Source: Pholiota molesta (taxonomy: Eukaryota; Basidiomycota; Agaricomycetes; Agaricales; Strophariaceae). Taken from it: a stretch of DNA of 64,000 bases. The notes below the pieces were generated by a model. It was not told the origin of the DNA. It ran no database searches and was given only the letters and a program-made list of their open reading frames with translations. A program made the position numbers and the translations under genes. The stretch covers positions 186,001-250,000 of the forward strand of contig JACGCK010000020.1 of NCBI GenBank assembly GCA_014925825.1, in the 5' to 3' direction. Within the stretch, counting starts at the first letter, position 1. Each line of letters opens with the position of its first letter. Of the stretch, positions 48,030 to 59,820 are shown in pieces.

Positions 48030-48739
48030 GTCGAAGTTGTTGTTGAGGGGTTGTTAGAGTCTTAATATAGCCCGAGGATGGGTTGCGGATGGGCGGGGGC
48101 GGCGGAGGTGATGGTGGTAAGAAGAAGAGTAGTTTGTTGATCGCGCGCAAGCTTAATTACCTTTGTTGCGCGTTTATTTGGCCGTATTGACGCGTTAATC
48201 ACGTGGATTTATTGGCGGCGCTTGATCTGATCTGGAGCCGGTCTCGGCGCCATTAACTCTCCATCTCAACCACTGCTGTTCTCAAGCAATCGCCTACAAC
48301 GACTAAACCGTCAAAAATGGAAATAAGCTCTCTATATCCTCTATTACGACTTGCGTTGGAAGCAAACGAAGGGAAATTACTCAATAGGTCGAACTTTTCT
48401 TATCCGCATCTTTAAAGTTTGACATGCAGCGCCGAGGGCCTCCGGCAGTCGCCCACAACGATATCAAGACAGACAGAATGAAGATGTCCTTGTTCTAATC
48501 TCATCATAGCTGTGTCTGCTGCGACTTGTCATTGGGACTGCCAACAACTGGGAAGTTTTCGAGGCTTACTTTTACATCTGGATTTGCAGGGATTCTCTGG
48601 CCAACTTCCGACTTAGGCGCCGGTACGCAGTCGATAAGAAGTATTAAGAACACGAGGAAGATCCCATCGATACCACGGTCTATATAAGAGGCCTCGATTC
48701 TGGGGAGTGCCGTCAAGATTCGACACCTTTTACCACGAC
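48030..48739. other. Divergent spacer between histone H4 and the sacsin-like gene
   Basis: Contains both promoters. A small open run at 48317-48415 (MEISSLYPLLRLALEANEG) has no recognised motif and is not called. Confidence 0.4.
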
Positions 48740-51700
48740 ATGGAGGACGACTTTGCCCAGGGAACCACCCCAGTTGGAGCGTTGCGTGGAATCTTAGGGA
48801 ACTATCCTTATTCGGTTGGTCTGTTGAGGGAGATATTGCAGAATTCGGACGATGCACGGGCGTCTAAGCAGGTGCGTGGCTGTTTCTGCTTTCTCGGTTC
48901 CCCATTCAACGCGCTTAATGGTCCTATAGAGCTTCGTGCTCGACCGTAGAACACACGCGAGAACCGGACTGTACCATCCAGACCTCGCAACAACCCAAGG
49001 CCCGGCCTTGTTGGCCTTCAACGATGCCAATTTCGTTGCCGATGATTGGCACGCGCTGAAATTCGCCTACGAATCCTCAAAAGCAGATGATTCATCGTAA
49101 GAGTCAGTGTTCCTTCTCTTTTGTCTTTCATATAACGCTTTCTGTAGCAAAATTGGCAAATATGGTGTTGGCTTCAGGTCTTTGTTCCATGTAACGATCC
49201 TTAATAACTTGGTTGAACATTGACTGATTTATAACCAATCAGATTACCGATTGTCCCCAAATTGTGTCAGGCAATACCTTTGCCATGTTTGATCCACTTA
49301 TGCAATTCACCGGTTCAGCTGGAAAGCGCCTCGATCTTGCGCATATATTGAGGAACAGCCCTGGCCAACTCACTTCCTTCACCCACTTTTTGGATCCCCA
49401 ATTACCCCAGTCGGGATTTGATGGAACGATCATCCGCTGTCCACTTCGACAGACATCCAGCAGGATTAGCTCCAAGGTGATTGCGTCCGACGACATAGCG
49501 CACCTCTTCCGCGAGTTCGTATTCGAGGAAATCGATATATCCTTGCTCTTTCTCCAGCACATTCAGCAGATCGATATCTACGATATCAACGAACGGGGTG
49601 TTTCCACATGTATGGCCGAGCTGTCCATTTCTCGTTCTCCGCGATCTCAATACGGCCCATCGCCGAAACATACACTGCGACAGTGAACATCCTCATCGAA
49701 GGCGATAGCGACGAAAGAGTCTGGCGCATCGCACAATGCGCTTTCGACCAAGCAGAGGCGATCCGATTACTCTCGAAAGGCTTCTCGGATATCACAACAC
49801 GCATCCTCAAAGAACACAAGCTCCTTCCCACCGTAGGGCTTGCCATGCCTCTGGCCATTTCAGCAGATGACACTGCGACTGGCCGGCTTTTTACGTTCTT
49901 GCCGTTGCCGCTGCCCACGAGATTCCCAATCCACATACACGCATACTTCGCTCTGACCCAGTCACGCCAAAACCTGCGTAATTCCCGCGAGATCGGTCTC
50001 GTGCCAGGGAGTGACGATCAGTACGTCGAACATGATTGTAGTTTCCTGTGTTAAGTGCTGATCTAACTCTGACAGCGTCTTGGTTGAATGGAACAAATTG
50101 CTGTTTGACCGTTATATACCGCAAGGTTGGAAGGTGTTCTTGGAAATCCTGGCGGAAAAGGATACCATCAGCGACATCTTTCTGGCTTGGCCACCCGAAC
50201 AACAGTCTCCTGCAACGAGCGGCGAAAACGTCTACTGGGAGTTCCTGCCCAAAAATATGCTCAACGTCTCTGTATCGGCAACATCGTCGATTTGGCCCGT
50301 TTATCAGATTGGGGGTTTGACGGCGTTTCCTACCGAATTCCGACCGTTAGATGCTTTGGTCACGGCAGATCGAACCATTTCAGACGACGTCTTGAATGCT
50401 CTGACCACCGTTGGCCTCAAGTTGACTCGTCCGCCACAGTATATCGTCAATTTGATCAAGAATTCTAGCCATGACAACCTTCGTATGCTTACGCCAAACG
50501 AGGCCCACCAATGCCTTCTGGTATGTGGTTTTCGTCTGCAGAATGAAAAGAGAACTTGTCCACTTACGCGTTTACAGAATCATGTCGATGAACTACACGC
50601 TGCCGATGACAATACCAATCAAACCATCTTGGCTTACCTACTTTCCACCAAAGTTGTCCGCAACGTGATCGGCCTTCCCCTTATCCGACTACCCAATAAA
50701 CAGAAGGCCACCGTTTCGACTGCAGGCGACACAACAACATTCACCCTATTGACACGTGCAGAATATGACGTTTTCGGTGCCTGCGATGACAATGCGATTC
50801 CGCTACATTCCCTTCCGGCCAGCGTCGCAGAAACCCTTCGCACTTATGGTCCAGGCGTGATCAACGTCGAAACCCTCGCCGTACCTCGAATCATTGAGTA
50901 CCTTACCGTCTACCCGAACAGGCTGGGCTTGGATCTCTCCCGCACCCAAACCGACCCCGTAGCCCGAAAATGGCTTTCCGCGTTTTGGATTTGGCAGAAT
51001 ACGTATCCGCTCAAGGCAGAGTTGTACGCAAATATCCGCCAGCTCTTCTTGCTGCCTTCGTCTCGAGGCCTGCGCAAGGCCGATTCACCGCTATTCCGGT
51101 CTCGCGGAGAACACCCGGTGACTGTGCAGCATTTTGCGTCCTTGGGCGTTCCCTTTCTTGATTCCGAGCTGTCGGAGCCCGCTCAGAACATTCTCATGCA
51201 ATATGGCTTGTCCAACTCCATCACAGATATCCATGCGCTGCTCGATTCTCTTCCGTCGTCCTTCGATGACTTGAATTTGTCAGGTGATGCCTGTAAGGTG
51301 ATTCTGGGGCACATAGCTGGTCATATATCCGGTTCCGGAAGTCTGCGCGGGCCACTCGGCGACCAGCGCACTCAACGGTTGCGAAGCTTGCCCGTCTTCC
51401 CAGTTGCGCAGTATCCTAAAGGCGCTCAGATTTTATCGACGGTTTGGGCTGCTCTCCCTTCAACTTGCACCGTCAGAAATGTCCAGACGCCTACCTTCCT
51501 GCCCTCCATTCCTGACATCGTATTCCTCCAGCTTTCTTCAACGACGCCGCCGTTCATCATGGATTACATCGAATCAGCTCATCCTAAACATCTGTCGGAT
51601 GTTGAGTTATTGTCTCTTACTGTCGACCACTTCGTTGAGCAGCCGGATCACGTTCACGCTGCTGCCTTAAAGTACATGGCTCAAAACTGGAGATACATTC

Positions 51701-54700
51701 CTCCTCGCATCACCGAAGCGCTTCAACGGACCAGCTTCGTTGCAGTACAAGCTGGCTCCCGCAAGAAGCCTATTGAGGTGGTCGACCCCAAATCGCCAAT
51801 TGCGCCCCTTTACGCCGACAACCTGGAGCGAAGAATTCGAAATTCGACACCCTCGGATGACAGCATCATTCAATCCATGCGATCCTTGAAGCTGATGCAG
51901 GATGTATTGACCATCGACATTGTCCAAGAGGCAATTGCAGCCATCGCCTCGACTCCATCTTCTCGGAAATCGCTAGACCTTTCGAAGCATCTGTTGTCCC
52001 TTATGGCCAAGACGAGTCTCAATTACGCACAGCTGGATTTGTCTCCGCGCCAACAGTGGCTACCAACCGATCAGGGTCTACGCGGCTTCGAGGAATGCCG
52101 CGACGCCGCTACGCTCTCGCGCCATCTTTTCGACAAAGTCCTAGCGGTCCTTGATCCAACCTTAACCATTCCCACGTCCTTGAAGTCTGCCTTGGGATGG
52201 GACAGACCACTGCCGATCCAAATCCTGTTCAACCAACTTGCCCGCACCCTTGATAGTCCCGGAGATGCCTTCCCTGTTGTCTTCGAACTCATCAAGGAGA
52301 TCGGCAGTCGAACATCTACTGATGAGGAATTGATTCCGTTACACGATATGACACGCGGACGCAAATGGGTACCTACGATTGATAGGCAGCTTTCAGAGAC
52401 GGCGAATGCTGTCTTCTCACAGCCATTAACAGAGTCCGGATTTTCTCAAATCTGCCATACTGACCAACCGACTCGGAAATTCCTTCGACGGATGGGATGT
52501 GCGGATAGGTGAGAATCTGATTTGCCAGCTCTTCGAAATATGTGTTCATTCAACTTCATTTTAAAGACCGTCGACAGATGCTATTGTCTCCAAACTACAG
52601 ACAGCGCGTGCACATGTTCCATCGTTGAATACAGCCAACGCTGCACTCAGCCTTCTTCGTTCTCTTCCATCTGACCTCAGCGAGGAAGACCGCTCAGCGC
52701 TGTTAGTGCCCGATGTGAATAACATCCTTCGTCCGTTCTCGGAAACATTCTTCAACGATATTGGAGACCAAGTTCGACTGATCCCCCCGGATGGTTCCTT
52801 CATTTCTCATCCCTTACTTGATGAAAATCTGGCGCAAAAACTCTCTTTGGGACGTCTTGGGTTGAAATACGCGGACCTCGCCATTTCTGGCGTGGAAATG
52901 GGCGAGAAACCTGTCATCACTGTACGAAAGACCCTGAGCCAGTACACCGAGAAGCAATTCACGACCGAATTTCTTGCGAATGCAGCGGATGCGAATGCGA
53001 CAGAATTCAGTCTGCTTGTCAACAATTTCCGTGGCGATCCGGCGACCGAAATTCACGCTCTGTCCCCTGTGATGGCGAAATTTTGTACATCTCCATCCTT
53101 AGTTGTTCACAACAACGCAACGTTCACAGACGAAGATTTCACAGGTATCTGTCGCACGAGTGTCGGCGGGAAGCAGAACAAACGCGAAACGATCGGACAG
53201 TTTGGCCTTGGGGCTCTTACGATGTTTCATTTCACGGAGGTACGTATTTGAGCGACATTTTATCAATTCAACTAGCTAAGTAAGGCATGCTATGTTCAGT
53301 TGGCCATTGTTGTGTCAAATAACCGAGTGTTGTTCCTGAATCCATCCGAAGCACACCTTCCTATTCGAGATTTAGCTGCTTTGTTGTTGCCGTTGGATCA
53401 TGTTCGAAAGTATGTTTCCCGTGAAAGTTATGAAAAATCAATCCATAATTCATGTCCTATTGATATCTAGGTTTTATCGAAGCCACCTTGCCCCCATAGA
53501 TGGTTTATTTGGCTTCAACATCTCAGACAGTTTTCCATACAACGGCGTAAGTCAAAATAGTTCACACCCCGCAATTCCGTCGTCATGCTCATATGTTGCC
53601 CAATTCAGACTATTTTTCTTCTCCCTCTTCGCGAACATTCACATTTGGAAGCGTCAGAATATATTTTGAGGAACATATGGACGGCAGATGATGTAGAAAA
53701 GGACATCGTGAAGTCATTTAGCGAGTCGGCCTCGGATTCCTTACTGTTTACTCGCATGAAGAGGATCTCAGGATTCATACGCGATTCAGACGGACACCAA
53801 AGACTTACATGGTCTTTCGATGCGCAACGCACCCTCAATAGCATCGACGCCCTCCACGGACTTTCGATGACTCATATAGCAATAACGGATCACTCGACGT
53901 CCGTCTCGACTTGGAAACTCGCCAGCGTCACCGTCCCGGAAGCTGACATTCCCGAAGATCTACATTCTCTCGCGACAGATCTTCGTCTCCGCTTACCCCC
54001 AGTCGGTGGGTTGGCCCTCCTACTCGAGGATTCGCCCCAAAAGCCCGATAAATTCAAATTCTTTTCAACACTTCCCCTCGCAATACGGAATTCGTTACCA
54101 GTCCACGTCATGGCTTCCTTTATTCTAGCCTCTGACCGAAGGCAGATTCGCATGGACGATTACGCCGGCCCAGAAACGCGTTACAACAAATGGTTGCTGA
54201 CTGAAATCGTTCCATCTTTATACTTCTATTTGCTCGAGCAAATGCTGCAACTTGGCGACGAGAGGGACAACGAGAGCTGGTGGCCACGGCACCGTACCAA
54301 TGACGATCCTTATTCCCGTAGCATCGTTGATGCTTTCTATTCCCCAAGACTAATGAATTCTGGCCGCAAACTATTTCGGAGTTCTTTTTATCCCGCAATG
54401 TCGCTCCTCGCAACCGAAGCTGTCCTTTCTGGAGAAGAACCCCTTAAAATCAAAGACGTACTAGCTGATATGGGACCTTTCAACATGGTCGAACTTCCAA
54501 AGGCTGTTTATCGCCTCGCAACGGACCCAGAGCGATCTGATATCGCCAAAGTCACTGTGGATTTTTTAAGAAGGGAGATACTACAGGATTCTTCGTCAAT
54601 CACCCAATCAAATATCGAGACTATAAAGGACGTTATTATCTACCTTTCCAGCGGCATTCCCAGTGGTACGCCAAGCAACCTATTTGGGCTTCCCATATTG

Positions 54701-57375
54701 CCACTTGAAGATGGAAGCTTTGGGACTTTCAGCGATACATCTGATCCAACAGAATACTTCGTGTGGGCGCCGAAAACTTTTGCCGCCCGTCATAACTTCC
54801 CATCGCAACAATTCGTGCATCCTCAGCTTAGAGTCCCGAATCTTCTGAAGTTAGGTGTCAACGTAACGTCCCTGCAGCCCGCAGGGATCAGGCGCTTCAT
54901 TGAAGGAACACTGCCTACCACCTCTCCTGCCCGTGGCCTTGCTTCTCAGACAAAGACGTGGATCTCGGAATTTTGGAACACATGGGACGAATATGCTTTG
55001 TTGGGTCTACGTTCTCCTGATATTTTTGACTTTCCATTGGTCCCGACCATACATCCCGATATCTTCGTCTCTCTCAGCCAATGTCAGGAAGGAACAGCAC
55101 TACTCGTTGGCGGAAGTAAAGAAGGAGACGAATTGCTCCGTGCCGCCCTCCATCGGTTGGGCTTGATTGTGGTTCGACTGGATGAAGAGCCCACGCCAGA
55201 AAGCCTTCGTCGCCTTCTAGGATCCTTGAGATCCCCTCTTTGAATTTCGAAAATGTGCTCTCTGCTATTTCAATGATTGAGGCTTTGGACGAGAAATTCC
55301 GCGATCTCGAAAGAGAATTGTTAAGAACCTTTGCCAGCTGGGCGCGGCGTAATGTCCAAACTATCCCCAACAATCTCTTGCCTGTTGCACTGCGACTTCC
55401 TATTTGGCGATCGGTGAAGAATGGAATGCCAGAAAAGCTTCGTCCAGCAACGGACGTATCCATGCTTCCCGATGGGTTGAATATTGCCACTGCAGGGCGC
55501 TTCATGCGCGTCCTTGTTGCAAACTATGGAGGATTGAAGTCCTTAGTAAAAACGGCGCTAACGTTTGAGGAGGTGGCGGATATGCTAGATTTGCCGGACG
55601 TCATGGAAGTTTCGGATTTGCGGCTTTATAATGCATTTTTACGCGCTTGGATTCCTCACTTGCCGCCTTCGTATACACAGCCCATCCCCCTTCCAAACTC
55701 GAATAGAGTGATGACCCCTTCCAACGAGCTCTATGCCAGAACGCCCTTATTCCAGGCGGTCTTTGGCGACGATTCAGATCATTTCATCGCTCGCGAGCTC
55801 GCCGATGTGGAACACCTTTTTTACAAGCACAGATTGCGCGACGATGCGCAGCTGGATCTCCCCATATTCCGGATCTGTGCCGAGGCGATTTCCAGCAGGC
55901 AAGATGAAGAGCAAATCGTGCGAGCTGGTGCCCTCTTCGAGACATACTGTGTTTCTCTCCCAATGCATGTCGATGCAGATGATGAGGAAGTTTGGCGTGA
56001 ACTTGACCAGATCTCATTCATCCCTAGAAATATGAGTGCTGAGCGACGTCTTGATGATCAAAGGGAAAATGAAGCTGGCATACCAATTCCGTTGGATATC
56101 GCCAATTTACCGAATATCGTGTCTCCTTTGAATCTTGTCAAAAAAGAATTCGAAGCCGTGGCATGGACGCAACGAGCTCTCTTCCTTGTACAACCTCACC
56201 AGCGAGTTCTCCTTGCCCATCCAACGTTAGGTCGACCAGATATATCTGAAGTAGTAAGTCTTCACCGGCTTCACCGAGCATCTGTATTGTATTAATTATT
56301 GAGCTCATTGCGTATCAGATCCGCCATCTTCAAGCACTTGCATCCCTTTCCACCACGGCATCGCGCCAACAGCGACGGATCATCTTACATGACTTGATCC
56401 AAACATACACCTTCCTTGTCGACAACGCCTCTGCTGAGAACAATCAAATTATCAGTGATCAAATTTCGAATGGCAATCTCTTCTTAAACGTCGACGACCC
56501 CGATGCCGAAGGTTGGCATTGGGATGATCGTGATCATCTGGTTTTTGAAACGCAAGATACGGAAGGCTCATTCCGTTATGTTCGCAACTTCTTACTGCCT
56601 TTCGAAAAACTGCTTCGGATCGCAGGCGTCCTCGAAGTGTATCATCCTCAATATTCCTCTGACCACTCCACAAATTCCGACACTTTGAAATTGGGAGCAA
56701 TTCGTAATGGGTTCAATGCTCTTCGGCAACAAAACTCCCTTACAGATCTTGTTTTTATTACTGGACCTGCCGACAATTCTGAATCCGGCTCTGGTGATTT
56801 GCCTCCTTTGGTTGCTCATCGCGCTTTCTTGGCTGTGGTTAGCGAATATTTCTCAGACTCGTTTTGTGGTGGGTTCATAGAATCGCGCGCCGCATCTCCT
56901 CAAGATCCAATCGGGTTCCCTGTGCGGGACAACTCAAGACTATGTGTTCAGTCTATCCTAGGTGCGTTGCAATTTGGTGCTGTGCTTTTTATTGCTTTGC
57001 CACTATTACTAACTTTTCTTATCTTCGTAAAAAGATTACATATACACGGGAAGTCATTCAGTGATTGACGCGCCTCTTGATTTACTTCTCGAGATAATGC
57101 AACTATCTGGCTATTGGCGTATTACCGACCTTTTTGAAGAAATGCAAAGAGAAATCGTCGATCGTCGATTGATGACCCCATTGACGGTGGATTCGAGTCA
57201 GTCTTCATCTCTCTATGTGAAATATCATTGTTAACTTTTGTATGTACTAGTACGCGAGATGGCGGAGCAGTCTAAGGCACAGAACCTCCTCAGAAATTGC
57301 GCTGATTACGAAGAAATAAATGCCGCTTTCATTCTCAGGGTTCGTCAAAGCGCTGGAGCGGATGAAGATGTGTAG
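48740..57375 (+). CDS. Giant sacsin-like HSP90-fold ATPase protein with C-terminal BTB domain
   Basis: About 2,600 residues. The ATG at 48740 opens a Bergerat-fold (GHKL) ATPase: VGLLREILQNSDDA (N-box) near 48815, FNDANFVADDW, and KIGKYGVGFRSLFHITD (Gly box) near 49150-49240, as in sacsin. A long helical/beta repeat body follows, largely in one open exon (50080-52512). A second, degenerate copy of the ATPase region begins near 52840: FTTEFLANAADANATEF, NNATFTDEDFTGICRTSVGG, ETIGQFGLGALTMFHFTE. Its N-box Glu is kept, but the Asp pair is altered. The C-terminus has a BTB/POZ domain, SLTDLVFITG then PPLVAHRAFLAVVSEYFSDS (~56740-56860), and DYIYTGSHSVIDAPLDLLLE (57035 on). Two net one-base losses break the frame, near 49640 and near 55237. 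Sacsins are chaperone-like; the BTB suggests recruitment to a Cul3 ligase or dimerisation (inference). Confidence 0.82.
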
Positions 57376-57702
57376 AATCTATAGGCCTATCGACGTAAAA
57401 TATATACACCATCCATGTACTTACAAGTTATGCAATAGCTTCATTTATTATTCGAAATAATGCTTCGAAGTCGCCATTGAATATTTGAATATTGAACGTT
57501 CGAACTTGGTTTGGACTCGCAGTTGACTCAAAGTTGACTCGCGGTGGTTGCTAAGCGGATGTCCGGGCCGCAGCATCATCAATACATCATCGAGAACGTG
57601 ATGCAATTACATCAGCAATAGTGAATACGCGTCCCTCTTGCGCGTTCTCTGCTACTATCTCCTTCCCACTGTTTGTTAACTTTTCTATTCATCTTTGAAC
57701 AA

Positions 57703-58773
57703 ATGGATCACTTTCCAACAAACTGGGGCCGCCCAGTGAGTTAAATGTAATGTTTGTTGAAGCTAACGCTCAACGCGAACTCTTCGGATAGCGAAATGAG
57801 GCATTCGACGCGTACGGGACCTATCCTATTCACCAACGACCCAAGAACGATAGCTTCACGGCCGGAGTCCAAAGAACACAGTGGGTCGTCTCTCAAGTAG
57901 TGGCCGTAGCTCTTGCTCACACACCTCAACGCAGACAGCCGATCGTAACAGGAACCAGTGTTTTGGCAATCAAGTACAAGGATGGCATTATGATGGCGGC
58001 AGACAACCTTGGTGCGTTCTATCTAGGCTCTGTATCACAACGGCGGTTGTTCTAATAGCTTTGTACAGCATCGTATGGATCCTTAGCCCGTTTCAAAGAC
58101 GTTCAACGTCTCCATCCTGTTGGAAACACCACCGTCATCGGAGCCGGAGGCGACATGTCCGATTTCCAATACATCCAAACTATGCTGGACGAGCTCATCA
58201 TCGATGAATTCACAGCCCAAGATGGCCATTCTCTCGGTCCTGCAGAAATTCATGAATACCTTGCCCAAGTGTTGTACGCACGAAGGACAAAGATGAACCC
58301 GTTATGGAACTCCCTTCTTGTTGGCGGATTCAAAGACGGCAAGAGGCAAGCGGATTTGTATTCTTGTGACGAATTGCTGATTCGAACTTTGATTTATAGA
58401 TTCTTGGCCTACGTTGATCTGCTAGGAACCACATATTCGGCATCAACGCTTGCTACAGGCTTTGGTGCCCACCTCGCTCAACCCCTGCTGCGTGCAGCTG
58501 TAGAAGGAAACGAGGACATTTTGACCGAAGAACAGGCTCTCGCCATCATCGAGAACAGCATGAAGGTGCTTTTCTACCGCGATGCTAGGAGTTTGAACAA
58601 GGTATGTGGCTTGTTGGTTCAAATCGGCGACAGGCGATTAAGTATGATCTTTCATTTAGTATCAAATTGCTACCATCACAGCGGAGGGTGTGAAGATCAC
58701 GGAGTCCAAACATATTGAAACGTCTTGGTCCTTCGCCGAGGGGATCCGGGGTTATGGAGCGCAGACGCAGTGA
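57703..58773 (+). CDS. PRE4: 20S proteasome subunit beta-7 (Pre4/PSMB4)
   Basis: Non-catalytic beta-ring subunit of the 20S core. The ATG at 57703 gives MDHFPTNWGRP, then RNEAFDAYGTYPIHQRPKN. After a second intron comes QPIVTGTSVLAIKYKDGIMM. AADNLASYGSLARFKDVQRL, VIGAGGDMSDFQYIQTMLDE, HSLGPAEIHEYLAQVLYARR and NPLWNSLLVGGFKDGKR follow, then FLAYVDLLGTTYSASTLATG, and the end TEGVKITESKHIETSWSF-type sequence to TQ (stop 58771-58773). Six exons; the intron at 58346-58399 begins GCAAGC instead of GT. As usual for this subunit there is a propeptide before TGTSV and no proteolytic Thr activity is expected. Confidence 0.95.
58346..58399 (+). other. GC-AG intron in the proteasome beta-7 gene
   Basis: Donor AG|GCAAGC and acceptor TTATAG; 54 nt. 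Splicing here joins AG+A into the Arg codon before FLAYV. No GT donor nearby preserves the conserved DGKRFLAYVD sequence. Confidence 0.8.
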
Positions 58774-59820
58774 TTTTGTTCGATACGAATTGTAATGTAT
58801 TCCCTTTCAGATTTTATGTTTGATGTCTCTCGAAGTCTCGAAGGTGCATTTGAGGATAAGGAGTTGTTTGCGCTAACAAGAAACATGCTTTCTCATGAGG
58901 GTTTCCCTTCGATTGGACTTATCGCTGTCTCGGAAATTCGAGATGGGGTGCTAGTCCTTCGTAAGTCTGTCTTTCTCATACCCTTCGCCACGCATATATC
59001 TAACAAGTGGCCATAGATAGAGAGCGTCAATTCTATGTTATTCAAGTCTCGAAAGATCCTTCTACATAGCTTGTAGATCATCCATCATATCATCATTGAA
59101 CCTGAGCCGATGAGCGTACACTTAGCCCAATCACCTTCCCACAACACCTCGAGAGGCAATCAATTCCCCGAGAACTATGCTGCAACCTAAAAAGAAAGAA
59201 AGCCGTTTCATTGCGGATCTAAGGTACCGAAATGAGACTAAAAGACTCTTGGCACATTCCAGCTGGTGGAAATCGGCTAATTTGCTCAAACGGGTTTTAG
59301 CTGCTCATATGTCGAAGATGGTATCAGCTGGTATCAGTCAATGTCCATGATCTGCCGCTAAAATAGTCGCATATATGTAGATGAAAGGCGTCTGCGGTGC
59401 TCTAAATCTGTCTAAAATTTTCTAAAAATTTCTAAAACAGCTACAACAATGATCGTATCCATTTCCACTGTCCACTGATATGAGAACCGGTCAACAGCCA
59501 TTCTGCAAGGTGCACCGGCGTTGCCTTGGCATATTTCTTGGGCTTGGTCGTAGTGTATATTCCCACAGACGGTTTCACGCGGAGTGCAGTGAGCATAGTT
59601 TTTCATCTTTGCTCCCTCCCCACAGCCCCCCGTCTCGTTGGTGTTACTGTTCTTCCTGTGATTAGGTGTGTACGAATGTTCTTTTTTTGACATTTTCAAC
59701 TGACCTGACCTGCGTCTCTTGCCTATCTTAGAAGGGCTCGATCCCCTTCTACACCCACCTTCATTTGGAATTAATTCGACTCTCTACGGACGCTAGAAAT
59801 CGCCCCCCACTCCCATCTGA
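58774..59820. other. Spacer with upstream part of the tandem duplication
   Basis: From about 59010 onward the sequence is similar to 61850-62760: shared GAGCGTCAATTCT(A/G)TGTTATTC, AACACCTCGAG, and AAAAAGAAAGAAAGC. It thus belongs to the duplicated block upstream of the membrane-protein gene. No exon was found in it. Confidence 0.6.

Noticed and set aside
48317..48415. Small frame MEISSLYPLLRLALEANEG... as a separate gene
   Set aside because: Thirty-odd codons with no homology, in the shared promoter spacer of histone H4 and the sacsin-like gene.
55200..55260. Programmed -1 frameshift in the sacsin-like gene
   Set aside because: No slippery heptamer or following stem is evident, and similar breaks occur in several unrelated genes, so a sequence error or lesion is simpler.
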